Source: Tissierellales bacterium
GTDB taxonomy: Bacteria > Bacillota > Clostridia > Tissierellales > Dethiosulfatibacteraceae
Length of the DNA: 55,957 nt
NCBI GenBank assembly: GCA_016938195.1
Contig: JAFGVC010000040.1
Location: 1 to 55,957 of the forward strand
Direction: 5' to 3'
Part shown: positions 7,285 through 15,503 of the stretch, in pieces
Numbering within the stretch: position 1 is the first letter of the stretch
Layout: each line of letters opens with the position of its first letter
Program-made: the position numbers and the translations under genes
Notes under the pieces: generated by a model
Told to the model about the DNA's origin: nothing
Database searches by the model: none
The model's input: only the letters and a program-made list of their open reading frames with translations

Positions 7285-8289
7285 ATGTTTATATTTCAAT
7301 GGCTTAATAGTCAACTACTGAAAATGGATTGGCTATATCACTTAATTGAATTGTTCGTTGAAAACGTATTAGGACTTAATATTGAAGATTCATTAGGAGG
7401 AAGCCTCCACTTCTTCATATATGATGTGATTAAAATCTTTATTTTACTGTCTGTCCTAATATTTTCCATATCCTATATACAAAGCTTTTTTCCACCGGAG
7501 AGAACCAGGAAAATTCTTGGGAGATTCAACGGCATTAGTGCCAACATCTTAGGTGCTCTCCTAGGTACCATAACCCCATTTTGCTCATGCTCATCCATCC
7601 CTTTATTCATAGGATTCACAAGTGCAGGGCTCCCTATTGGTGTTACATTTTCTTTTTTAATTTCTTCACCCCTTGTTGATTTAGCGTCCGTATTATTATT
7701 AGCCAGTATATTTAATTGGCGGATTGCCATTTCTTATGTGTTTGTAGGGCTTATATTGGCCGTCATAGGAGGTACGATTATTAGCAAATTAAAGTTGGAA
7801 AAATATGTAGAGCCTTTTGTTTTTGGGAGCAAAGTAATGGAAATGGAACAAGAAGAATTGACTATCCACGACCGTATACGATATGCCAGAGAGCAGATGA
7901 TTGAAATAATAAAAAAAGTCTGGCTTTATATCTTTATCGGCGTAGGCATTGGGGCAACCATTCACAACTGGATTCCTGAATCTGTCATATCCGCTGTTCT
8001 GGGCCAAGATAAATGGTATTCTGTATTACTGGCTACTATGATAGGTGTGCCGATGTACGCAGATATTTTTGGTACGCTTCCAATTGCAGAAGCACTCGTG
8101 CTTAAGGGCGTTGGTATTGGTACTGCCCTTTCGTTTATGATGGCTGTCACGGCTTTATCCTTGCCTTCCATGATTTTATTGAAAAAAGTTGTAAAAACAC
8201 CCTTGCTCATTACTTTTGCAGGTATCGTCACTCTCGGAATTTTGATTATTGGCTACACATTTAATGCTTTTGGATATTTATTATTATAG
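7285..8289 (+). CDS. ArsP/DUF318-family permease
   Basis: 334 residues with about eight hydrophobic segments in two halves separated by a charged central loop (about 170-205). The first half carries TPFCSCSSIPLFIGF and the second GVPMYADIFGTLPIAEAL, the paired hallmark motifs of the PF03773 permeases, some of which (ArsP) export trivalent methylarsenicals and aromatic arsenicals. The CSC motif gives thiol ligands. It lies 24 bp after arsR and 10 bp before the CDF gene, clearly in one operon. That its substrate is an organoarsenical rather than another metal is inference. Confidence 0.85.
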   Translation: MFIFQWLNSQLLKMDWLYHLIELFVENVLGLNIEDSLGGSLHFFIYDVIKIFILLSVLIFSISYIQSFFPPERTRKILGRFNGISANILGALLGTITPFCSCSSIPLFIGFTSAGLPIGVTFSFLISSPLVDLASVLLLASIFNWRIAISYVFVGLILAVIGGTIISKLKLEKYVEPFVFGSKVMEMEQEELTIHDRIRYAREQMIEIIKKVWLYIFIGVGIGATIHNWIPESVISAVLGQDKWYSVLLATMIGVPMYADIFGTLPIAEALVLKGVGIGTALSFMMAVTALSLPSMILLKKVVKTPLLITFAGIVTLGILIIGYTFNAFGYLLL

Positions 8290-8299
8290 GGGGAATACA

Positions 8300-9223
8300 A
8301 TGAACGAACATCATCACCATAACCACTGGGAAGGTGGACACACACACGATGTTTCAAGCTTGTCAGGTAAAAAAATATTTTGGGTAACCTTACTGAATGC
8401 GACGATTACAATAGCAGAAATAATAGGTGGACTTCTTTCGGGGAGTCTAGCCCTGTTGTCGGATGCCATGCACAATTTAAGTGACACCATTGCAATTGCT
8501 TTATCCTACTTCGCATTTAAAATTGCCGAAAAACCTAAGGATGCAAAACGGACTTATGGTTACAAAAGAGCAGAAATACTTTCAGCCTTTATCAATGCTT
8601 CTGTTTTGATTGTTTTATCAGTCCTGTTAATGATAGAAGCCTTCAAGCGCTTCATTTCACCTGAATCTATTAATGGAAATCTGATGATTATTGTTGCTTT
8701 TATTGGCCTGATGGCTAATCTTGTTTCCGTTCTTTTGTTGGAAAAAGATTCTCATGCCAGCCTTAATATTAAAGCCAGCTATTTGCACTTATTAGGTGAT
8801 ACGCTTTCATCTGTTGGTGTTTTAGCCGGAGGAATTGCCATAAAAATTTGGGGAGTTTTATGGATTGATCCCCTTGTCACAATAGCCATTTCTCTATTCA
8901 TCCTAAAAGAAGCGTGGAATGTTACAAGGAAAACCGTTGATATATTGATGCAAGCCTCTCCTGGTCTTGATTACGAACGCATTAAAAAAGATGTTGAAGC
9001 TATTGAGCATGTTAAAAACATCCATCATGTGCACGCGTGGATGATTAATGAAAACACCATTCACTTTGAAGCTCATCTGGATTTATCTGACATGTTATTA
9101 TCAGAAGTACAACTTATCTATGCACAAATCGAAAAATTGCTAAAAGAAAATTATGGTGTTAGCCATATTACATTACAAGCAGAAGTGGACGCCTGTTGTT
9201 CTAAGAATTTTTTTAATGCTTAA
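8300..9223 (+). CDS. Cation diffusion facilitator (CzcD/ZitB-like metal exporter)
   Basis: 307 residues. The N-terminus is His-rich (MNEHHHHNHWEGGHTHD), a metal-binding extension common in ZitB/CzcD-type exporters. Six membrane segments follow, with the transport-site motifs SDAMHNLSDT in helix 2 and HLLGDTLSS in helix 5 (the H/D pairs), then a C-terminal ferredoxin-like domain with HHVHAWM. The family exchanges Zn, Cd or Co for protons. I chose the ATG at 8300, preceded by AGGGGG, instead of an upstream in-frame start inside the permease gene. The C-terminus DACCSKN is unusual in having a CC pair. Confidence 0.9.
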   Translation: MNEHHHHNHWEGGHTHDVSSLSGKKIFWVTLLNATITIAEIIGGLLSGSLALLSDAMHNLSDTIAIALSYFAFKIAEKPKDAKRTYGYKRAEILSAFINASVLIVLSVLLMIEAFKRFISPESINGNLMIIVAFIGLMANLVSVLLLEKDSHASLNIKASYLHLLGDTLSSVGVLAGGIAIKIWGVLWIDPLVTIAISLFILKEAWNVTRKTVDILMQASPGLDYERIKKDVEAIEHVKNIHHVHAWMINENTIHFEAHLDLSDMLLSEVQLIYAQIEKLLKENYGVSHITLQAEVDACCSKNFFNA

Positions 9224-9333
9224 TACCACAAAATTAAATGTTACACTACTCCACTTATAATATGGCTTTTAAAATAAGCGTCACTCTCATTCATAGCTTG
9301 ACTTGTTTTAAAAGATAAACCGAGGTGATTCAG

Positions 9334-10788
9334 ATGTCTGTCAATGGAGTTATATTTCAATATTTTGAATGGTACCTAGAGGATAACGGAACACTCTGGA
9401 AGAGACTAAAAGACGATGCTAGTCATTTAAAAGAGATTGGCATCACTTCTGTCTGGATTCCTCCTTGTTTCAAAGCCACGGGTACAAATGATACGGGTTA
9501 TGGTGTATATGATGTTTATGATTTGGGAGAATTTGATCAAAAAGGATCTATCAGAACAAAATATGGCACAAAGGAAGAACTACATCAGGCAATTAATGCA
9601 CTTCACGAAAAAGGTTTGAATATTTATGCTGATGTCGTTCTAAATCATAAGGCGGGTGCAGATGGAACCGACAAGTTCATAGCTATTGAGGTTGATCCGA
9701 ACGACAGAAAAACACCTGTATCCGACCCTTATGAGATAGAAGGTTGGGTAAGATTCGATTTTAATGCAAGAAACAACAAGTATTCTGATTTTAAGTGGAG
9801 ATGGGAACACTTTAACGGCACTGACTTTGATAATATCTCCGGTAAGAAGGCTATCTTCAGAATTATTGGAGAAAACAAAAATTGGTCAGAGGATGTCTCT
9901 TTGGAATTTGGAAATTACGACTACCTAATGTTTGCAAATGTGGATTATATGCATCCAAACGTTCAAAAGGAAGTTTTAAAATGGATTAGCTGGTTTGTTA
10001 AAGAAACCCATGTGGATGGTTTAAGATTTGACGCCGTTAAGCACATCAACAGTCACTTCATGAAAATGCTATTAACCCACTTGCATAATGAATTCGGAAA
10101 TACCTTCTACGCCGTTGGTGAATACTGGGAATCTAACAAATTAGCTATAGACAGTTATTTAAGAACAATCAATTATCAAATGGATATGTTTGACGTTGTT
10201 TTGCATTACAATTTCTATAAGGCCTCTCTTGAAGGAAAAAATTTCGATATGAGGAAAATATTTGACGACACCCTTGTTAAACAACATCCCTCTCTATCCG
10301 TTACATTCGTTAACAATCATGATTCGCAAATAGGACAATCTCTAGAATCAAATGTAAAAAGATGGTTTATGCCCTTAGCTTATGGTTTGATTTTGCTACG
10401 CGCTGATGGTTTTCCTTGTATATTTTATGGTGATTACTATGGATTGACTATAAAGGAGTCTATGTCACCTATACGCGATGAAATCTATAAGCTTCTTCAT
10501 ATCAGGCAAAACAATGCTTATGGCAATCAAATAGATTATTTTGATGACAAAAACCTCATTGGTTGGGTTAGGTTAGGAAACGAAGAACATCCCAATGGTT
10601 GTGCCATCGTAATGACTAATGGCAACCCCGGGATAAAGAAAATGAATGTTGGACAGATGCATCATGGAGAAATATGGGTTGATAAAATGAGAAACATCGA
10701 AAATCCTGTTCTCATTGACGAACAAGGAAATGGCATCTTTAAGGTAATGGGTGGTTCAATATCTGTTTATTCACATCAGCTCATATAA
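9334..10788 (+). CDS. Cytoplasmic alpha-amylase (GH13)
   Basis: About 484 residues, with no signal peptide, so it acts inside the cell on maltodextrins or glycogen. GH13 motifs are in order: ADVVLNHK (region I), GLRFDAVKH (region II, nucleophile Asp233), GEYWE (region III, acid/base Glu263) and FVNNHD (region IV, Asp330). The opening sequence FQYFEWYLEDNG is the signature of the AmyA/liquefying-type GH13_5 group. GAGGTG lies before the ATG at 9334; an in-frame GTG at 9325 overlaps that site. The gene stands alone, 110 bp after the metal operon. No clear promoter was found in that gap. Confidence 0.92.
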   Translation: MSVNGVIFQYFEWYLEDNGTLWKRLKDDASHLKEIGITSVWIPPCFKATGTNDTGYGVYDVYDLGEFDQKGSIRTKYGTKEELHQAINALHEKGLNIYADVVLNHKAGADGTDKFIAIEVDPNDRKTPVSDPYEIEGWVRFDFNARNNKYSDFKWRWEHFNGTDFDNISGKKAIFRIIGENKNWSEDVSLEFGNYDYLMFANVDYMHPNVQKEVLKWISWFVKETHVDGLRFDAVKHINSHFMKMLLTHLHNEFGNTFYAVGEYWESNKLAIDSYLRTINYQMDMFDVVLHYNFYKASLEGKNFDMRKIFDDTLVKQHPSLSVTFVNNHDSQIGQSLESNVKRWFMPLAYGLILLRADGFPCIFYGDYYGLTIKESMSPIRDEIYKLLHIRQNNAYGNQIDYFDDKNLIGWVRLGNEEHPNGCAIVMTNGNPGIKKMNVGQMHHGEIWVDKMRNIENPVLIDEQGNGIFKVMGGSISVYSHQLI

Positions 10789-10839
10789 AACGCATTATCA
10801 TCTAGGATAAACATAATATTATGAGAATAACGCACCCAG

Positions 10840-11706
10840 CTATATAAAAAGCTTGCTGATCGCGGTGAAATCCATCTCGTCATATTCTTGTGCCATCAAA
10901 TAAAATTCATGAGCAAGCTTTGAAAAGGGCAGTGGTATGCCTTGTACTGAATCTAACGCAACTTTCAAATCTTTTCGCATGTGCTTCAGTTTAAAGCCCT
11001 CGCCAAATTGATGGTTCATAACATTCTTGAATTTCCGGTCAAAAATATCTGAATACCCTGAACTCTTTTTTATAATTTCATAAATAAGCTCCGGCTCAAG
11101 TCCTTGATTCAGTCCCGCAGAATAAGCTTCAATAAATGCAATAGCATGAAGGCCCACCATCATCTGATTCACACTTTTTACAGCCTTTCCTTTCCCTAAT
11201 TCACCTACATACATGATTTTATCCCCAAGAATTTCCAGTATTGGCCTGACACCTTCCACGTCTTCTTTTTCTCCGGAGGCTAATATTGCCAGTGTCCCTT
11301 TCTCAGCTCCATTTATTCCGCCACTGACAGGCGCATCTATGACTCTACATTCCAAATCAGCATATATGCCACCTATTTCCTTGATGGTAGCTGATGAACA
11401 AGAGGTCATATCAACAATGGTGGTGTTCTTTTTTAAGCTCTCCATGAATTTTGGATCCAGAAGCACTTCTTTGATTTCCTTGTCTGCAGGTAAAATCGTC
11501 ACAATAACGTCCGCTTTTTCCGCGACTTTCCAGAAGCTTTCTTCAATAACAAAACCTCTTTCTTTAAGCTTTCTCATCTTTTCTAATGATTTTGGGTTTT
11601 GGCTATGCCCTGAAATATAGAGCTCATGCCCCGCTTCAAAAAGCCTTATGGCCATCGGATAACCCATTTCTCCCAAACCAATAAATCCAATTTTTTTACT
11701 CTTCAT
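10840..11706 (-). CDS. 3-hydroxyisobutyrate-dehydrogenase-family NAD(P)-dependent reductase
   Basis: About 288 residues. The N-terminal nucleotide-binding site is GFIGLGEMGYPMA; the substrate loop is DAPVSGGINGAEKGTL; and the catalytic Lys sits in GKGKAVKSVNQ. These are the hallmarks of beta-hydroxyacid dehydrogenases such as 3-hydroxyisobutyrate dehydrogenase, tartronate semialdehyde reductase and succinic semialdehyde reductase. Which substrate is used cannot be decided. I chose the ATG at 11706 because GGGAGG precedes it; the upstream in-frame stretch lacks such a site and does not fit the family start. Confidence 0.88.
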   Translation of the reverse strand: MKSKKIGFIGLGEMGYPMAIRLFEAGHELYISGHSQNPKSLEKMRKLKERGFVIEESFWKVAEKADVIVTILPADKEIKEVLLDPKFMESLKKNTTIVDMTSCSSATIKEIGGIYADLECRVIDAPVSGGINGAEKGTLAILASGEKEDVEGVRPILEILGDKIMYVGELGKGKAVKSVNQMMVGLHAIAFIEAYSAGLNQGLEPELIYEIIKKSSGYSDIFDRKFKNVMNHQFGEGFKLKHMRKDLKVALDSVQGIPLPFSKLAHEFYLMAQEYDEMDFTAISKLFI

Positions 11707-11785
11707 AACCGTCCTCCCTTCCCTATCTCGAAAATCATCAAATAACATCTCTTCCTTCCAAAAAAATCAATGCAATCACCCTATT

Positions 11786-12508
11786 CTATTGATTCATAAT
11801 GAACGCCATGATTTGGTCTACTGCTTGTATTTGTTGTTCTTCATGCGTAATCAAAGCTACGCCATCGCCTTCTTGTTCACCATAGTCTCCAAAATAGGCA
11901 TGATTGCCGTCAATAATTTCAAAAACCTCATCAGCCATTTCAACTTTATCAAGGTCTAATTTTAAGTCGTAAGTTCCATAAATGACTAAAGAATCCATAG
12001 GAGCTTCATTGACAGGATAGGCTCCAAGCAATATTAATCCTTGTACCTTATTAAAGTTTTTCTCCAAATACTGACTCGCCATAGCACCTCCTAGAGAATG
12101 CCCCATAATATACCAATCATCAATATCACGATGTGATGCAATTACATCATCCGCAGCGTTAATATCCAAAACAGCCAAATTTCCAGGCATTTCGACTAAT
12201 ATAGGCGTCACGCCTCGATCAGCTAATTGAATCAATAAGGGAATATATGCCCTAGCCTCAACTTTTCCACCGGGATAAAAGATTAATCCAATTGGCTCAT
12301 CAAATATCTCTTTTGCTTCTATCAAAGTATATTGTCCGTTCTCAAAAATCCTAGAGCTGTTTTCAGAAATAATACTTTGAACATAATCACTGGCTTTGTA
12401 ATAATCATTTAAATATAAATAAACTCCGATAGCTAGTGCTAGCATAAGGACTAAAAGGCCTATTCCTATTCTTTTCATCAATTTGATTTTTTTATTCATT
12501 TCTGTCAT
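11786..12508 (-). CDS. Membrane-anchored alpha/beta hydrolase
   Basis: 240 residues. An N-terminal membrane helix (about 13-33) is followed by an alpha/beta hydrolase domain with the nucleophile elbow GHSLGG (Ser near 137), a candidate acid Asp in YGTYDLKLD and the His of DGNHAYFGDYG. FYPGGKVEARAY near 77-88 matches the strand before the oxyanion hole. The product is likely exposed outside the cytoplasm. The natural substrate is unknown. The ATG follows GGTGG by seven bases. Confidence 0.82.
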   Translation of the reverse strand: MTEMNKKIKLMKRIGIGLLVLMLALAIGVYLYLNDYYKASDYVQSIISENSSRIFENGQYTLIEAKEIFDEPIGLIFYPGGKVEARAYIPLLIQLADRGVTPILVEMPGNLAVLDINAADDVIASHRDIDDWYIMGHSLGGAMASQYLEKNFNKVQGLILLGAYPVNEAPMDSLVIYGTYDLKLDLDKVEMADEVFEIIDGNHAYFGDYGEQEGDGVALITHEEQQIQAVDQIMAFIMNQ

Positions 12509-12640
12509 TTATAATCCACCGTCCTTTTCTTGAGGTACTGGACTATATTTTCCTTTCCTAGAATTTGTATTTTGAAGTTCATATGGTTTAACAGAAAATA
12601 AATGTTTAAAAAGGACTACTTCGTAATTACCTAATGATAC

Positions 12641-12961
12641 TTATGCCCGGCTCAGCCATATTTCCAGTATAACTCCATAAACAATCCCTGCTATGAAACT
12701 GATAGGATCACTGAAGCCTGTGGAACTGTAAAAAGCGAACGAAACCATAAGTCCAAGTAAAGCACCACGCAACAAAGCCTTGCTCTTCACAGTTGATACC
12801 CAAGGGGCTCCTACAACCAATCCAATAATCACACGGTTGTACCATAATGCAAATACAAAATCAGGCGAGGCTGTAAAACCTGACCTTATAAACGCGCCTA
12901 CTACACAAATTAATCCCAACAAAGCCCCACCAATAAGCCCTACTTTCATTCTTTTATTCAT
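12641..12961 (-). CDS. Small hydrophobic membrane protein of unknown function
   Basis: 106 residues with four short hydrophobic segments (about 7-25, 33-52, 63-80, 84-102) and Gly-rich turns such as GLIGGALLGLI and RGALLGLMVSF, which suggest an internal repeat of a two-helix unit. I do not recognise a catalytic motif. GGAGGAG lies before the ATG, so it is well translated. It sits between the SOUL gene and the alpha/beta hydrolase gene, same strand. Confidence 0.7.
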   Translation of the reverse strand: MNKRMKVGLIGGALLGLICVVGAFIRSGFTASPDFVFALWYNRVIIGLVVGAPWVSTVKSKALLRGALLGLMVSFAFYSSTGFSDPISFIAGIVYGVILEIWLSRA

Positions 12962-13003
12962 CCTTATTCTCCTCCTTGAATAACCGCAAGAACCGTCCTA
13001 CGA

Positions 13004-13513
13004 TTATAATTTTTCAATTTTAACTAAAATTTCATTTCTCTTGAAAATACCGGGAATAAACGGTGGATTATAGAGAAAGAGCATAAATTCAGATGATATT
13101 TCCCAGTCATTACTATTGACCCATTGCTTAAGCTTATCCTTTTGTGAAGATTCAATTTTTTTATTTGAATTTCCACGATAATATATCGCTGCGTATAACC
13201 CTTCTTCAAATTTTTTGATGGACAAATTTTTACTGTTTGGAATTGGGGTTTTTTCCCATAATGCCTTGGGAACTACAAATGCCATACTCATCTTATTGTC
13301 ATGCATTTCTTCTATAACCGGAACGGTCATACTAATCTTTTTGCTTTCGTTATTATTGCTGCTAATATAACTAAATAAGGTTCTAAATCCTTCGTTAATC
13401 ATCGGGTCACTTTCATTATCGTATTCAACAATATAGAACGCATCATATTTACGAAGCTCAAACTCATCTTTGTTTTTCAAAACTTCATAATCAGGAGTCT
13501 CATATCTTCCCAT
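13004..13513 (-). CDS. SOUL-family heme-binding protein
   Basis: 169 residues. It matches the SOUL/HBP pattern: YEVLKNKDEFELRKYD at the N-terminus, GFRTLFSYISSNN, the hallmark KISMTVPVIEE and the AFVVPKALW strand. Members bind heme or tetrapyrroles, although the bacterial role is uncertain. No signal peptide is seen, so it is cytoplasmic. GAGG precedes the ATG by nine bases. It is followed on the same strand by the small membrane protein gene. Confidence 0.88.
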   Translation of the reverse strand: MGRYETPDYEVLKNKDEFELRKYDAFYIVEYDNESDPMINEGFRTLFSYISSNNNESKKISMTVPVIEEMHDNKMSMAFVVPKALWEKTPIPNSKNLSIKKFEEGLYAAIYYRGNSNKKIESSQKDKLKQWVNSNDWEISSEFMLFLYNPPFIPGIFKRNEILVKIEKL

Positions 13514-13571
13514 CTCATCACATCCTCTTAATATTCATTATATCACAATTTATGACCTATCTTTATAACAT

Positions 13572-13600
13572 AAGCAGGATTCCATAAAAGAATCCTGCTT
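13572..13600 (-). terminator. Stem-loop between the SLH gene and the SOUL gene
   Basis: A perfect 11-bp stem, AAGCAGGATTC and GAATCCTGCTT, with a 7-base loop. Neither side has a good T-run, so it may be a weak terminator or an mRNA end-stabilising hairpin downstream of the SLH gene. Confidence 0.5.
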
Positions 13601-13640
13601 ATAAAGAAATTTATGACATGATGGTCCCTTCTTATTGATT

Positions 13641-15404
13641 TTATTCAAGATAATTTTCTGAACCATCAGAGTTCCTGTCATAGTTGTGTGTTGTTGTAGC
13701 CTCCAAAATATCGTAAAGTGCCCAGTAGTCACTTGGCAAATCAGTAAAAGGTGAAGCCGGTATCCCTACTGATTCAGTAGAAAGCTTTCTATTGAAAAGA
13801 TTGTTGAGCATTACAATAACTTCAGCACGTGTCACCGGTGCTTGTCTCCACATCGGATTCAGCCAATCTTCACCTGCAGGACTGTTTTCCAAACCTTCGG
13901 TATATCCGCTTGAAACAGCCAAGGACACATACTGCTGACTCCAGCTCCCCGTGTTAATAACAGTAAGTGTTGGAGGAGTATAATTGGCAAATCGTGTTAA
14001 TACTGTAACAAATTCTTCTCTTGTAATATTGTTTTTGGCTAAAAATTTTCCGCTAGGATATCCCTCAAATAATCTAAGACTAGCGACATATTCTATCTCC
14101 TTCCCGCCCCAAACAGGACTATCCAAAGCGACATCACTAAATTTGTTGCCCGTTCTCACAAAGCTAGCTTTAGTTGGGTCTTTTATGAGACGATACAAGA
14201 TAGAAGCCATTTCCTCACGTGTAATTCCTTTTTCAGGTTTAACCGTTGAATCGGGATAACCTCCAATGTAAGCCGTATGCGTACCTGTTGCATTGCTCAG
14301 ATAACGGAAGGTGACCGTATCTCCCGGATCTACCGCCTTGTACACGATATCATCAAGGAGTTTAAAGCCTTCTATCTCCAAATTTGGTGCAAATACATAA
14401 CCACTTATAGGATATTCTATGGTCGAAGTATAAATAATCGGAGGCTCTAAGTCAAAATAACAATTGATTGTAACATCAGTGCTTTCTGGTTCTTCAGCTT
14501 CTTCAGGTTCTTCAGCATACTTAAACACGGCTAATAATCTACGTTGCCCCAAGCTGCTAAAGACATCAAGCGGCGATGCACTTTTTAAGTCATAACCGGT
14601 AATCTCAGGCGCATCCACCTTATTATCAGCAGGATAAGGTGCTTGATAAGCCGGTGTTAAAAAATTATTCTCTTCATCCATGATATGAATGGTTAGTGAT
14701 TCAACACTAAATGGGAGCGTCTCATAATTAGCCCTATCTTCGTATACATTGCCAAAGATGGGTATAATGATGCCCGAACCAATATTCTTACTACCCACTT
14801 GTTCTATATGATAAGCATCCTCTGTCCAAGCTGAAGCAATCACGGTTGAATCTCCATACCCATTTTCAAGAACCTTGAATTTAACTTGAGTAATTATCTT
14901 ACCGACAATATCATCACTCAAATGAGCCTGGTCCATGCGAACTTCAAAAGAAGCCTCCATAATATCCTCATCTGAATCTATGGTTTCATAAATTACATCT
15001 CCTACCATGCTGAATGCTGCATTTACAGCAACGTGGTCGATTTTAACTATATGCTTATTGTAACGATAGGTGAATTTAATTGTACCATCGCTTTCAATAC
15101 CGACATAAGGATTGGCTAAATCTTCGGGTGCTGATGCCATACTTGAGTTGACATAAAATAAATCATTTGTATATAATCCATCAATAACAGCTGGATTGAT
15201 AGGTACCATTGTAAAATCCAAGCCCATGCTCGGTGTCAAAAGGATAGGATCAATAGGTATAATCAGCTCATAGTCAGGTACGTCCATTTCATAAAGCGGT
15301 GGCATAAATTGAAATTCAGTTAGAGGAAAAGCATCTGCTTGTAGATTGATAGGCATAAATATCAATGTGATTGCCATTATGAACATAATAATTTTTTTAT
15401 TCAT
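13641..15404 (-). CDS. Secreted SLH-domain protein with a C-terminal EF-hand-like loop
   Basis: 587 residues. A signal peptide (about 1-24, ending NLQADA) is followed by a region of about 270 residues I do not recognise, a Glu/Pro-rich hinge (EEPEEAEEPES, near 300), a beta-rich domain, and three SLH-like modules from about 392 to 575 (GITREEMASILYRL, NITREEFVTVLTRF, PVTRAEVIVMLNNL). SLH modules bind pyruvylated wall polymer, so the protein is displayed at the cell surface. The last 12 residues, DRNSDGSENYLE, fit an EF-hand calcium loop (D1, N3, D5, S7, N9, E12). It is 99 bp downstream of the larger SLH gene, probably in the same operon. Confidence 0.88.
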   Translation of the reverse strand: MNKKIIMFIMAITLIFMPINLQADAFPLTEFQFMPPLYEMDVPDYELIIPIDPILLTPSMGLDFTMVPINPAVIDGLYTNDLFYVNSSMASAPEDLANPYVGIESDGTIKFTYRYNKHIVKIDHVAVNAAFSMVGDVIYETIDSDEDIMEASFEVRMDQAHLSDDIVGKIITQVKFKVLENGYGDSTVIASAWTEDAYHIEQVGSKNIGSGIIIPIFGNVYEDRANYETLPFSVESLTIHIMDEENNFLTPAYQAPYPADNKVDAPEITGYDLKSASPLDVFSSLGQRRLLAVFKYAEEPEEAEEPESTDVTINCYFDLEPPIIYTSTIEYPISGYVFAPNLEIEGFKLLDDIVYKAVDPGDTVTFRYLSNATGTHTAYIGGYPDSTVKPEKGITREEMASILYRLIKDPTKASFVRTGNKFSDVALDSPVWGGKEIEYVASLRLFEGYPSGKFLAKNNITREEFVTVLTRFANYTPPTLTVINTGSWSQQYVSLAVSSGYTEGLENSPAGEDWLNPMWRQAPVTRAEVIVMLNNLFNRKLSTESVGIPASPFTDLPSDYWALYDILEATTTHNYDRNSDGSENYLE

Positions 15405-15503
15405 ATGAATTCACTCTCCTTTTTTTTACTGATTGCATCATAGTATTCCTAAAAATTGAAATCTTAAGTTCATCTGGATACCCAAAAAATATTTTTTTTG
15501 TTA

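Noticed and set aside
11213-11620. A 135-residue plus-strand frame
   Set aside because: Shadow frame antisense to the hydroxyisobutyrate-dehydrogenase-like gene; low-complexity Ser/Pro-rich translation.
13550-13732. Small 60-residue minus-strand frame at the end of the SLH gene
   Set aside because: It overlaps the SLH gene in another frame and the hairpin downstream, with no start signal.
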